Shown: one piece after another, positions 1 through 9,234 of the stretch
Layout of the letters: every line of letters begins with the position of its first letter
How positions within the stretch are numbered: the stretch's first letter is position 1
Origin: Letharia columbiana
Lineage: Eukaryota > Ascomycota > Lecanoromycetes > Lecanorales > Parmeliaceae
Assembly (NCBI RefSeq): GCF_014066305.1
Contig: NW_023501064.1
Location: forward strand, 62,001-126,000
Direction of reading: 5' to 3'
Length of the DNA stretch: 64,000 bases
Translations under genes and position numbers: made by a program
The notes under the pieces: generated by a model
The model's database searches: none
Told to the model about the DNA's origin: nothing
Seen by the model: the letters and a program-made list of their open reading frames with translations, nothing else

Positions 1-401
1 GCTTTTACTTCGTCTCTAATTGTATCAGTCTTGTATTGCTCAGTCCCTTCCGCAAAATGTGCTTGTTTGCACTCGCCAAGTAGACCTCTGACAGGCACCG
101 GTTTCCGCTTGGCCTTCTGCCTGGGAGCTTGGATGTCTGGTCCTGCGTTCTGGACCCTCGACTTGGCTCGCTTGTCATTAGTGTCAAGGTAGCCGAAGAC
201 TCTGGCTGTGGCATCGATACTCCATATTACAGGGGCGATCTCGTAAGGCTCGACAGGTGAGGAAGGCTGAGGAGGCTTCTTGCGGAAGAGGTTGAATGTC
301 GCGATTGACGGAAATGAGGATGGATTTTCTCTTTTCTTATGCCTAGAAGTGCATAAGGGAGCCGCTCTAACAGAAGTGTTTGGAGTAGGGGGGGACGACA
401 T
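1..401 (-). CDS. Hypothetical protein, 3' end beyond window
   Basis: An open frame on the minus strand starts at an ATG at 399-401 with a good context (AAACAATG) and runs to the window edge without a stop, giving about 133 visible residues. The N-terminus is Pro/Ser/Arg-rich and basic (begins MSSPPTPNTSVRAAPLC). A more ordered stretch follows (EIAPVIWSIDATARVFGYLD), then a basic linker rich in Arg, Lys and Gln. I do not recognise a family and see no signal peptide or membrane segment. The C-terminus is cut off, so length and function are unknown. The long open frame in otherwise normally composed DNA favours a real gene. Confidence 0.55.
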   Translation of the reverse strand, partial: MSSPPTPNTSVRAAPLCTSRHKKRENPSSFPSIATFNLFRKKPPQPSSPVEPYEIAPVIWSIDATARVFGYLDTNDKRAKSRVQNAGPDIQAPRQKAKRKPVPVRGLLGECKQAHFAEGTEQYKTDTIRDEVK

Positions 402-626
402 TGTTTGGGTGGAAACGCCACTGCATTCCTCAATGCTCAGGGATAGTCGCTTAAGTATAATGGATTAGGATGAGGGCAAAACATATACGGTGAAGCATTC
501 ATAAGACTGAACTGCAAAAATTCGATGGGTTGATGATGTAGCTATCTCTTCATAATTCTTTCATTCGATAGATGGAAAGAGCCACTGGTTGACCACACAT
601 TTCCTCGCTATCGTCATTTCTCCGCC

Positions 627-943
627 ATGGCTATTCTACGCACGAAATATCGAAGATTCTCTTCCCAGATCTGCCTTACTGTTCCTGAGCCCTACAAATC
701 GAGTCAGCAATACATTCTGGGTCGCGACGAGCTCTTACACCCTCTGACCGTCCAGCTTGCTGATCGCATTAAAGGCCCGAATTTGAGTCATGGATTTTTG
801 CTCATCTTGACTGACTTGAGCAGAAGGGCGAAATTACTGTGAAAACACACTCTGACATAAGATGGAAAATTTTCGCGAAAGAATACGATACCCGCTTCCG
901 AACGCATCTGGCAGGTGCTATCACACCGGACTGGAGAGCTTGA
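627..943 (+). CDS. Possible small two-exon hypothetical gene
   Basis: An ATG at 627 in a strong context (TCCGCCATGG) opens a 71-residue frame (MAILRTKYRRFSSQICLTVP...) ending at a stop near 840. A second frame from about 820 to the TGA at 941-943 looks protein-like (KGEITVKTHSDIRWKIFAKE...). A branch-like CTGAC followed by TTGAGCAG at about 810-823 suggests an intron joining the two frames. No donor with good consensus and matching phase is evident; GTCCAG at about 749 would fit in phase. The product would be roughly 80-100 residues of unknown function. Both coding status and structure are uncertain. Confidence 0.3.
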
Positions 944-1217
944 GATGACACTGAGTTCCCAAGTGCGGATTTCAAAGCTATGCTGGTACAGGGCTGAGGC
1001 GTCCAAGGGTATTACGATAGATAAGCTATACCAAACGCTTATAGTTACATTTGTCATGCTGGTCTAATTCGTTTGTGCGCACTTCAGATTCGGTGTCGAG
1101 AACTTGAGCATGTTTTGAGCTGAATCGGTTATTTTTGGGTGACGTGGTGGTTTGAAGCTAGACTCATCGTGAAGGTCACCACGGAGAGTACTGCCACAAT
1201 TTCCAGTTTTTTGCAAC

Positions 1218-2606
1218 TTAGAACCTCCTGCTCTCTCCTCTTGGTCCAGTCCCTTGCAAATGGCCCCATCGCTGTCCGTTCGGCATTGGAGCAAGACTAC
1301 TTCGTTTCAACGGACTACCCTCCCTCTTCGCGGGACTCAGGCTTCTTTCCCGCTGGCCTTGCGGACCAACAAAACTTGTAGACGCTGACTTGCGAAGTGG
1401 CGAGTTTGCATGAGAGAAAACTCCTAAGCTCCCACCGTCTCCAGTACCAGCAGCTCTGAATTGGGGCTGTCGCATGGCGGTCTGTGGACGTATGGGCGAT
1501 GATGAATCCCGGAGATGAGCCGGAGTCTGCGCAGATGGTGCTGTACTTGCTGAGATACCTCCTGACGGCATCGCTCGCCAAGCAGAGCCATCAAGATCTA
1601 CATGTTTGGCGTAATTGGGGTTCGGTCGAGTGTGAAAACCTCTATTTATGATGAACGTAGGCGCGTAAACATCCACAGAATCATCTTCATCCGCGTATTG
1701 TGGCATGCCATCAGTGGACGTTCCCGAATTACAGTATTGAGTCCCAACATTCCGCATCTGGGGCTGAGTGCGCGGATGAACGTATTTAGTGTCGTACTCA
1801 TTCATGACCTCCTTATGTATGACAGATGCATCTTTCGACTGCTGCGAGAAGCTTGATTGAAGGAGCAGCATTTGCGCAGACAGTAGGCCTGCAAGCACCA
1901 TTGTTGTTATAACAGTGGTGCTCGGTCTAGGATCGGAAACTGCAGTTGGTAGGAAAAGCCAATACACCAAGATATGTCCGGGACTGAACAAACAAAACAT
2001 TCGAAGGGAAATTGGAGTCGGGTCCCAGACTGCAATTTCCCAGACGTCTCTTGTGGCATCCGGATGTGATCGAGCTTCTGCATTCTCGCCGGCAAGTATG
2101 TTCGATAAAAAGCGTAGAGGAGATGAAGCCATAGGGGAGGAGTCTACATGGACACGGTGAGCAGACGGCGTGCTCGGCGGAGCGTCCACAGAGCTTTCGA
2201 AAAGTCTGTAATGCCGTCGGCGATTGAAAGTATAGGCGGCGTTCACGAAGGACAGTAGGGAGAGGAGATGGACAAGGAAGGCTGCCTGTTACAATCCCAC
2301 TTAGATGACTGTTGTTTGATCTGCTGTGGGACGGAGACTTACAAACCAGGCCAACCAGGGTGTATAAGCTACCTCGTCTCCGAAGACATCATCCCCATTA
2401 TTCCTAGCGCTGTATGCAGTGTTTGCTCTTGCAATCAGGAACACCACGTTTAACAGAAAGCCGATAGGATTAGCCCACTCCTTCTTCCACTGATCCCAGT
2501 CGTTCGAATCCAATTCCTCGGAGAGCCAAAGTAGGAAGTCGAGCGGGTTCAGATAGGCTTTGATACGTTCTACCAGCGGCCGTCGCCGAATGAGTCGTGG
2601 TGCCAT
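1218..2606 (-). CDS. Nuclear rim protein 1-like (Nur1/Mug154, DUF2418)
   Basis: Two exons, 2343-2606 and 1218-2285, are joined in phase 0 (donor GTAAGT; acceptor TAACAG) and encode about 443 residues. The N-terminal half has the conserved hydrophobic core of the Nur1/Mug154 (DUF2418) family: an amphipathic start (MAPRLIRRRPLVERIKAYLN), a tryptophan-rich stretch (DWDQWKKEWANP), and three or four membrane segments at about 48-60, 89-105, 165-185 and 190-210. The C-terminal half is a low-complexity Ser/Pro/Arg tail. In fission yeast, Nur1 is an inner nuclear membrane partner of Lem2 that anchors heterochromatin; the same role here is inference. The chosen ATG at 2606 begins the conserved region. 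The gene is divergent from the V-ATPase F gene, and a MITE lies between them. Confidence 0.8.
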
Positions 2607-2806
2607 ACTCGACGTTTCTCTGATCACAAGGAAGAGCGTAAACGGCAATCTTTAGTCCTCAACATTGATCATGAAATGTGAGCCCATCACAGGCTCATTC
2701 GCAGCGAGGAGACTCCCGACGAACGCGCAATTGAGAACGCGAATATGAAGGTGTTGAAGAATAAAAGCTACTTAGGTAGGCGTTTGAGGCGGGCGCCGGT
2801 CTTGGG
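2607..2806. other. Left part of NUR1-VMA7 intergenic region
   Basis: Normally composed DNA upstream of the nuclear rim gene. I see no ORF or RNA gene. It ends at the target-site duplication of the MITE that starts at 2807. Confidence 0.5.
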
Positions 2807-3112
2807 GAGATGCGTCTAAACCTCAGCCAATGTAAAGTATAGCGCATGTAATAATACACTTAGTAGGACCAAGTATACACAGAGGAGATTCTACATTTCT
2901 GATCCCGCCACGCTATAATTTGAGGATCAAACACATATTTCGAATAGAAGATATTATCTTGGTTTATCTATACTGTAAGATCTAAGAAGTTGTAGTTAAG
3001 CTATTAAGTTCTCCCTCGTGAAAGATTTAAAGCAATAATCTACGGGTGAAGAGGCAGCTAATGGTTATATCTGTATTGACACTTAGCGTTGGCTGAGGTT
3101 TAGAAGCATCTC
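2807..3112. mobile_element. MITE with 26-bp terminal inverted repeats
   Basis: The 26 bases at 2807-2832 (starting GAGATGCGTCTAAACC) are repeated inverted at 3087-3112 with two mismatches. The outer flanks carry the same 7-mer, TCTTGGG, at 2800-2806 and 3113-3119, as expected for a target-site duplication. The 306-bp element has an AT-rich interior with no coding capacity, so it is a non-autonomous DNA transposon. A 7-8 bp duplication could suit a hAT-like family, but I cannot assign a superfamily. It sits in the divergent promoter of the nuclear rim and V-ATPase F genes. Confidence 0.85.
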
Positions 3113-3188
3113 TCTTGGGGTCCCCTCTAAGGATTTGCAGGGAATCATTCATCAGCCCAGTCTTCACTTAACACAGTCATCTATTGTC

Positions 3189-3739
3189 ATGGCAGCTCCA
3201 CCATCCGCGTATAAAGATCGCCACTTTCTAGCTGTCATAGGTGATGAGGTGGGCGTCTATCTACCTCTGGTGATTCGACTGCCTCATGCTTACAATGTGA
3301 TCTAGGATTCCGTGACAGGTCTGCTGCTTGCTGGTATTGGTGTATGCCCAATTTCAACCTCATAGCCGCTATGAAAGTAGGCTGACCCTGGGAAAACAGC
3401 ATGTCACTCCACCTCCAGACGCCCAGAAAAACTTTCTCGTCGTAGATGCCAAAACAGAAAACTCAACTATAGAGCAAGCCTTCGACAACTTTACACAGAA
3501 GCGAAAGGATATCGCGATAGTACTCATCAATCAACATGTGCGCCAGGACTCTCAAGGCGAACTATGACTTTCTCCTTTCAGCTGACTGATACACTCAGAT
3601 TGCAGAGAAGATAAGGGGTCGGGTCGATACTTACACAGAAGCTTTTCCCGCAGTATTGGAGATACCGAGCAAAGACCATCCCTACGATCCAGAGAAGGAT
3701 AGCGTCTTGAAAAGGGTGAGGAGGTTGTTCGGAGAGTGA
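3189..3739 (+). CDS. vma7: V-type proton ATPase subunit F
   Basis: Four exons, 3189-3248, 3306-3341, 3400-3537 and 3599-3739, give a 124-residue protein of the expected length for V-ATPase subunit F. All junctions are GT-AG and phase 0. The sequence has the diagnostic order of the family: [20 protein letters not shown] at the N-terminus, then NFLVVD, then [16 protein letters not shown], and a C-terminal [20 protein letters not shown]. Subunit F lies in the central rotor stalk of the V1 sector, which couples ATP hydrolysis to proton pumping into vacuoles and other acidic compartments. I am very confident of the identity. The promoter is shared with the nuclear rim gene and contains the MITE. 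Confidence 0.95.
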
Positions 3740-4128
3740 AAGGGCGGACGACACCAGTGAAGCTCTCTGGACCAGTCAAGGCTACCCACCAAATGGTTAC
3801 ACCCAAGTGATATGACAGGCGATAGGAGTATACATCGGAAAATGACCTCGTCAATGGACGCGAGCGTTGGGACTGGACGATTCACAAAGATCTGAGGAAG
3901 AAATTCAATGATATACATTGTACTCGCAAAGCAGGCAGTTGGCTGCTTAAGAGGTCTGTGTACATAGACCCGCCATATAGACGCCAAAACAGCATTCCCA
4001 GTCATCTCGGAACATCCTCTGTACACGCTGGTTTGCCTTGCCTCAGACAGTAGTGGACAATCCGCGTAGGGAGTCACGCATGATGAATCCTTGAAAGCGA
4101 AGTTTGGAAACATGACGCTATGGGGACC
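3740..4128. other. Convergent 3' region, no gene seen
   Basis: This stretch lies between the stop of the V-ATPase F gene (plus) and the stop of the NPC2-like gene (minus). Its open frames have no recognisable motifs or credible start context, so I read it as the two 3' UTRs plus spacer. Confidence 0.5.
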
Positions 4129-4746
4129 TCAAAATTTGATCGATGCGGTCAAGCATGTGACCTTTACATGATCTTCGGTGTAGACATCTGCAGACACGGT
4201 ATAATGGCCCTACGAGTTTGTTGCGGTCAGCATAAGCTCGCAGCGCCACGTAACAAGCTGCCACTCACAGGTGGAATTTCCTTTGGTAGATCCACATCCT
4301 TTGTGATAGTCTTCTCTCCGATCAATGGACACTCCTCATCGACGGCACTCTTCATCTGCTCGCAAAGATCGGCTTGTTGGTTGATCAAACGAATCAAGCC
4401 ATACTTGACAACCAGGACGACGTATGCGCCTTGCTCGACCTCTTCTGTGAAGTTACCCTTGGCCTTGATGGTGAGTGTCTTGCCACTGCGAGAGGCGTTA
4501 GCAATCCAAGGCGGACTTTGAATGCGCCGGATAGCGAACTTACGGCAAAGGAGGATTTGGTTCTAGGTCAACGTTGTTGATGGTGAGAATGAAGTCGTCA
4601 CTCTTAGCGCAGAATTCGAGTGGGTTGTCACCAGGCACTTTGAGGTCGTCATCAAGTACTTGTTGATTGCTACCGAAAAAGGAAAGGGAGCTGGACGTGG
4701 CAAGAGAAGAAAGGAGGAGCGGCAAAAGGGTGGTAGTGAGCTTCAT
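4129..4746 (-). CDS. npc2: PG/PI transfer protein, NPC2-type ML domain
   Basis: Three exons, 4544-4746, 4269-4485 and 4129-4209, encode 166 residues, normal for fungal Npc2. Intron 1 (donor GTAAGT, branch GCTAAC, acceptor CGCAG) splits a codon after its second base; intron 2 is phase 0. A signal peptide of about 18 residues (MKLTTTLLPLLLSSLATSSS) is followed by a propeptide-like stretch and an ML (MD-2-related lipid-recognition) domain. Family hallmarks include PLEFC, NFTEEVEQGAYVVLVVKYGL, the paired cysteines around DLCEQ...EECPL, and the C-terminal TCLTASIKF. The protein should be secretory/vacuolar and bind sterol or phospholipid for intracellular transfer. It is the last gene before the AT-rich block. 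Confidence 0.93.
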
Positions 4747-6459
4747 AGTTGTTGTAGAATGACTGTCAAGGCTTGGTAGAAGAAAAGAGGAGTTTGATCT
4801 ATCTGTAATGTTTTTTTAGTATCTTGGATGAGCGAGTAGATGGGGAAGCTCACATGATAACCTAGAAGCCGACCATGTATCAATGGAAACGACGAGGGCG
4901 TGCTAAAAGTAATAATGCACGGTCTAAAATCCGATAAATCCGGCGTAATATCAAAACATCTACTTCTTATTAAAATTCTATAGTTACTCGATATAATAAT
5001 AATAAATAATATTAAACTTCTATTATTAGTAATATTAATATATCTAAAAACCTTTTTTTTAATTCTATTAATCTATTAATTCGTTAAAAAACTATTATTA
5101 TCTCTTCTTTTATTATATTTTACTATTATTATTAAAATTAATATAAATAGAATAATTAATTATTTAATTATTTATATATATTTCTATTTAAATTATAAAG
5201 AGTAATTACGAGCTACTATATAGATAATATATATTTATAAAGAAAATCTTATCTAGACTCTTTAAGTTAGAATTAAAACTCTTATTTTTCTTTCTTTTAT
5301 TATATCTATAATATATTTTAATTCTTTTACTATATTTATATCTCGAACTTTTTAATTTCTCTTTTAAATTTAATAACTTCTCTTATTTATCTTTAAAGAA
5401 TTAATTTATATAGCTATTCGATAACCGCCTAACTATAATAAATTCAATTTTTTCTATTATAATATACTATAATACTCTATTATCCTATTATAATATATTA
5501 AAAAAGCGCTATATCTACTCTTTAGACTCTACTATAATCCCTCTACTATAAAATCGTTTTATATAATTTCCTTTATAATATAGAAAAACGTTATATATAG
5601 TATAGCCACCTCTAATTCTAGAAAGACTTCTTCTATTTCTACTTATTTCTCTATTAAAATCTCTATTCTTAATATCTATATAATACTATATATATATTCT
5701 ACTATCTTTTATATCTTATTAATTATAATTATCTTATAATAGCTTAGAAAGAGTAGTAATTATAAATGAAGATGAAATCTTTCGACTAGATACTTTATTC
5801 TTTATTAAATCTATTATTACTTATTCTAGAAAACTCTAATACTCTTAATACTTCTTTTTTATAGATTTATAGAGTTTAAAAGTATTAGAGAGACTCTTAT
5901 TAAGATATTAAGTAAATAGAGATATTTAAGTTTAATTATAAGCTCGCTAAGAAGTATATATAGCTATTAATATATTAAATCGATTAATCTCTCTTATATA
6001 TAAGTTATAATAGAAGAATATCCTCGAAATATCGAAATCCTTTTATTAAATATTATTTCTATCCTCCTTAAAAGTAGGTAAAATAATACGATTATTAATA
6101 TTTATTCTATTAAAATACTTTCTCTTTTTAATAATAATATTATTAATCTCTCTAATATTATATATAGTAATAAGAATTAAAATAAGATTATTATTCTATT
6201 AAGCTATTATAAGAATATCGTTCTAAATTACTATAGTAAAGACTTTATATAAAATATTCTTAATAAAAATCTATTTTATCTTTATAAGTAATTTTAAAAG
6301 ATTTATTCGATTAAACTTTATAGTTCTATATATAGTAATTTTTAAGATTTTTAATCTTTTAGTAAGCTTTAATTCGATAAAATAGTTATTTATAAAGAGA
6401 ATAGAGTTAGAGAATAGTATATTAATAATTAATTTAAATACTATAATTAATATTTCTTC

Positions 6460-6960
6460 GAGATCTTTAACTTTTAATTTATTCTCGAGATTTTAATCTT
6501 TCCAGATATAGTAAGGACCCTTTTTATTATAGAAAAAACACCCTCAGAATATAAACTCTATAGTATCTACGAAACGACGTTATATATTAGATTTAACGAA
6601 GATCTCGTTAGGTTAATATTATATACGCACTCTTTCTTATCGAGAATTCAAGATTACACTAATCTTATTACTTTAAATTACTCTTTTTTAATCTTTTATA
6701 ATCTAGTTCTTATATCGTAAAGCGAATTAATAATATACTTTTATTATAGCTTCTATAAGAGACGGTTTTTTGATAATTTTATAGGCTTGGAAATTGTTAC
6801 GTCTAAGTACTCGTAATACTATTATGAATAAGATCCCTTATTTAGTAGTAAGTATAAAAGAAGTCTTTTTACGGCCATAGCGGTTTTTTCGTATAATATC
6901 TAGAATTATACTCTTAAGTATAGGTGTAATAATTAAGAGATATTCGAATCTAGACTTATC
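6460..6960 (-). pseudogene. RIP-mutated Tc1/mariner-like transposase relic
   Basis: Minus-strand translation from about 6900 down to 6480 keeps a chain of mariner-type fragments broken by stops: ALRYK, KRVI, VILNSR, PNEIFVKSNI, GCFFYNKKGPYYIW. The arrangement matches the catalytic core around the first DDE aspartate of Tc1/mariner (Fot/pogo-like) transposases, whose W-S-D-E motif appears degraded here to stop-S-N-K. The stops fit Q, R and W codons converted by C-to-T/G-to-A change. It is non-functional. The family call rests on motif order only. Confidence 0.55.
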
Positions 6961-7294
6961 TATAATATACGATATTAAGAGCTTTTTAAACACAGTAGAA
7001 TCGTATCCTCTATTACGAGCTTATTTCTAAAGTCGACTAATAATTTAATAAGATATTTCGATAATTATAGTAATAATTTAAGTAGTAATCTCAGCCTCAG
7101 TTAAAGTAAGTACTTAAATTCGAGTTCTATTATTATAATTAATACTCTAAGTATTAGATATATTAACGAAAGATAATTAAGATAGAGAATAGTAAGAAGA
7201 TTTCTATCTATTATACTATATAAACGAGACTTATATACTAAAAGTCTTTATACTCTTCCTCTATTCCTCTACGCTATAACTAATACTTTAATAT

Positions 7295-7375
7295 TATCGC
7301 TATTATATATCCTATTAATATCGCTATTATATATATACTTCGTATATATATACTTCGTATATATGTATAGCGTCG
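7295..7375. repeat. Short AT-rich tandem and inverted repeat
   Basis: The motif ATCGCTATTATATAT recurs, TATATACTTCGTA is tandemly duplicated, and the tract ends in an inverted ATAGCGTCGCTAT. It lies inside RIP block 1 and has no gene association. Confidence 0.5.
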
Positions 7376-7815
7376 CTATTATATAGAGTACTAATACTTA
7401 TTAAAATAAAGAATAATAATACTATTCATGAATTTGAAAGCATATCAAGCACTTAGCCCTATCTAGACTCTTATCTTGGCATGTCCAGAACTTTTAATAT
7501 CGACCTCCGTACTTATATTTCTTAAACGCTTTATCTCTTATTATTTATTATAATAAGCGTACTTCGAATATTCTCTAATTCTCTTAGATCTATTAAGAAG
7601 ATTTATTAATTTTTTTATAATTATAATTATCTTTATTATAATAGATATAAATATTTAAAGATAATTATAATTATAGCGATAGATTATATTATTATTAAAA
7701 TAGTTATTAAATATAATTTAGATTTATAATCTATTAAAATATAAAGATAGAATACTTAGTTATATTAGCTATAGAGTTACTATAGAGAAAAGAGCGACTA
7801 GATATGAATACGCTA

Positions 7816-8254
7816 AGGCATGTCACGTGACCATGTCACGTGATCCGAATTTCAACAAAAACCAGTACTTGGCAAGCTTTTCACTATTCCTCAGTATGCT
7901 AACGTATTTGTGACCTCTCGTGTTGTACGGAAATGCAGCAGCCGGATCTGTTGTAGATAGGACCCTCTCGTACGGAAGACAAAGCTCCATACAATAGTCC
8001 CTTTCTCGCCCGCATGACCCAAACTCCTTGCCTAGGCGGATGCCCAATTCCAAGAACTGCATTCATGGCTTTAGGCCGGGGTACCAATGTACTGCTAGTG
8101 GTAGATAAGCTACGTTTTGACACAAACAGATGGCCTACTCCCCTCCGATCTCGCTATACTCATGGAATACATCCCTTCCATCCACTCCCACAATCAACCC
8201 AAAACCCTTCATCCCACACATTTCGTTACTTCAACAAATTTGTCCACCGCTACA
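7816..8254. other. Edge of AT-rich block, no clear gene
   Basis: Normal composition resumes here. Near the start, the CACGTG hexamer (bHLH E-box core) occurs twice about 13 bp apart, around 7824-7842, each within ATGTCACGTGA. A segment at about 7862-7886 (AGTACTTGGCAAGCTTTT...) recurs at 43796. No ORF has recognisable protein features. Confidence 0.4.
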
Positions 8255-8554
8255 ATGGCAGGTTGCAAGGGGTCCAAGTCCACTATATCGATGATTGTTT
8301 GGGGCCTTCCCCTGTCTCGACTCATCTCCCTCCAGCTTGTGTTCGTGCAATTGCCCGTGTCTCTCTATCGGGCTTTACAGACGCTATCCTTTCTTTTTAC
8401 ACTTGGCGGCAACATGGCAACTACCTACGTCCTATTTGAGCAAGACACGACATTTTTATACTGGGGACTCGGGGAGGCTACAGGCTTCCAAGAACCCAAT
8501 TATTGGCATTGGCAGGGGGAAGATGGTGACAGACTCGGGTCAAGCTCAGCTTGA
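8255..8554 (+). CDS. Doubtful small hypothetical protein with one membrane segment
   Basis: An ATG at 8255 in reasonable context (CTACAATGGC) opens a 99-codon frame with no recognisable family. A hydrophobic stretch (about residues 12-45, containing ISMIVWGLPLSRLISLQLVF) could be a membrane segment. The tail is polar, with several Trp and Gly. The start is preceded by CT/CA-rich DNA like a fungal 5' UTR. It could equally be non-coding leader DNA upstream of the SET3-like gene. Confidence 0.22.
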   Translation: MAGCKGSKSTISMIVWGLPLSRLISLQLVFVQLPVSLYRALQTLSFLFTLGGNMATTYVLFEQDTTFLYWGLGEATGFQEPNYWHWQGEDGDRLGSSSA

Positions 8555-8689
8555 ATAAGAATTCATACGACATGCATCTGTTGGGGAAGTTGGATCTTAT
8601 CTCTTGCTATCCGTACATGGATCCTGATGAAGGCGCCAGGAGGGGCTTTTGATTTTCCGCTTTGCCGCTTAACTGCTTTTGGACAAAGC

Positions 8690-8765
8690 GTCTTTCACCC
8701 TCTTTTCTTAGATTTCCCTCCCTTCCCTTTTCCCTTTTTTCTCTTCTTCCTTCGCTTTTTATCAC
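8690..8765 (+). promoter_or_regulatory. Polypyrimidine-rich promoter/leader tract of SET3-like gene
   Basis: A run almost entirely of C and T (around CCCTTTTCCCTTTTTTCTC) lies about 0.5 kb upstream of the PHD/SET gene on its coding strand. CT-rich tracts are common just upstream of transcription starts in filamentous fungi, so this probably marks its core promoter. The 8555-9234 interval otherwise holds only short ORFs that I read as leader DNA. Confidence 0.4.
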
Positions 8766-9234
8766 TGCGGCGCACGCTGCCCTCTTCCATAACTCGACCT
8801 TCGTATCCATTCCCGTGATCCTTCTCGAAAGCTGGCTCTAACGCCAATTTTGATTTTCGATTTCCTGGCAACCAAACCGCCTCTCGCTCGCGATCAGAAG
8901 GCTGTCTGCGCGCCCATACTCCTTGCTCTCCACAATTTATGAAGGAACATCCAAAAAGTCTCATTTCTTGGAATCATTCCAGTCTTCTCATGAAACTCAT
9001 CGACAGGAATCCTTCCACGCACCTTCCTCTGGCCTACAAAGCCTCTTGTTGTCCTCGGCCCTCGAGGGAGCCACCTCTGAACCACTGGATGACCCATCTG
9101 CAAGTTCTAGAAGTGTACGGAGTCCGTGATAAATTAGTAGTCTCGCATGTTTGAATCATGCAACTCAGGCCACGAATACCTCTTACGACTCGATCTTCAT
9201 TCTCATGAATTAAGGGGACTCTGTCTGCCATAGT

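Larger units (their letters stand above)
4910..7815. repeat. RIP-degraded AT-rich repeat block 1
   Basis: Composition shifts sharply to A/T-rich DNA full of TpA, with almost no CpA or TpG, and no intact ORF over about 2.9 kb. Short stretches of more normal composition survive at about 7430-7520. This is the expected signature of repeat-induced point mutation of transposons. The left edge (4923 on) resembles a RIP-mutated version of the sequence at 22590 on. A Tc1/mariner-like transposase relic is discernible on the minus strand. Confidence 0.85.

Noticed and set aside
3682..4113. 143-codon minus-strand frame starting MFPNFAFKDSSCV
   Set aside because: It overlaps the end of the V-ATPase F coding exon and lies in what should be 3' UTR; it has no domain, signal or conserved motif.
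8014..8439. 141-codon plus-strand frame upstream of the SET3-like gene
   Set aside because: Composition is proline/arginine scatter typical of a random frame, and it overlaps another equally weak frame.
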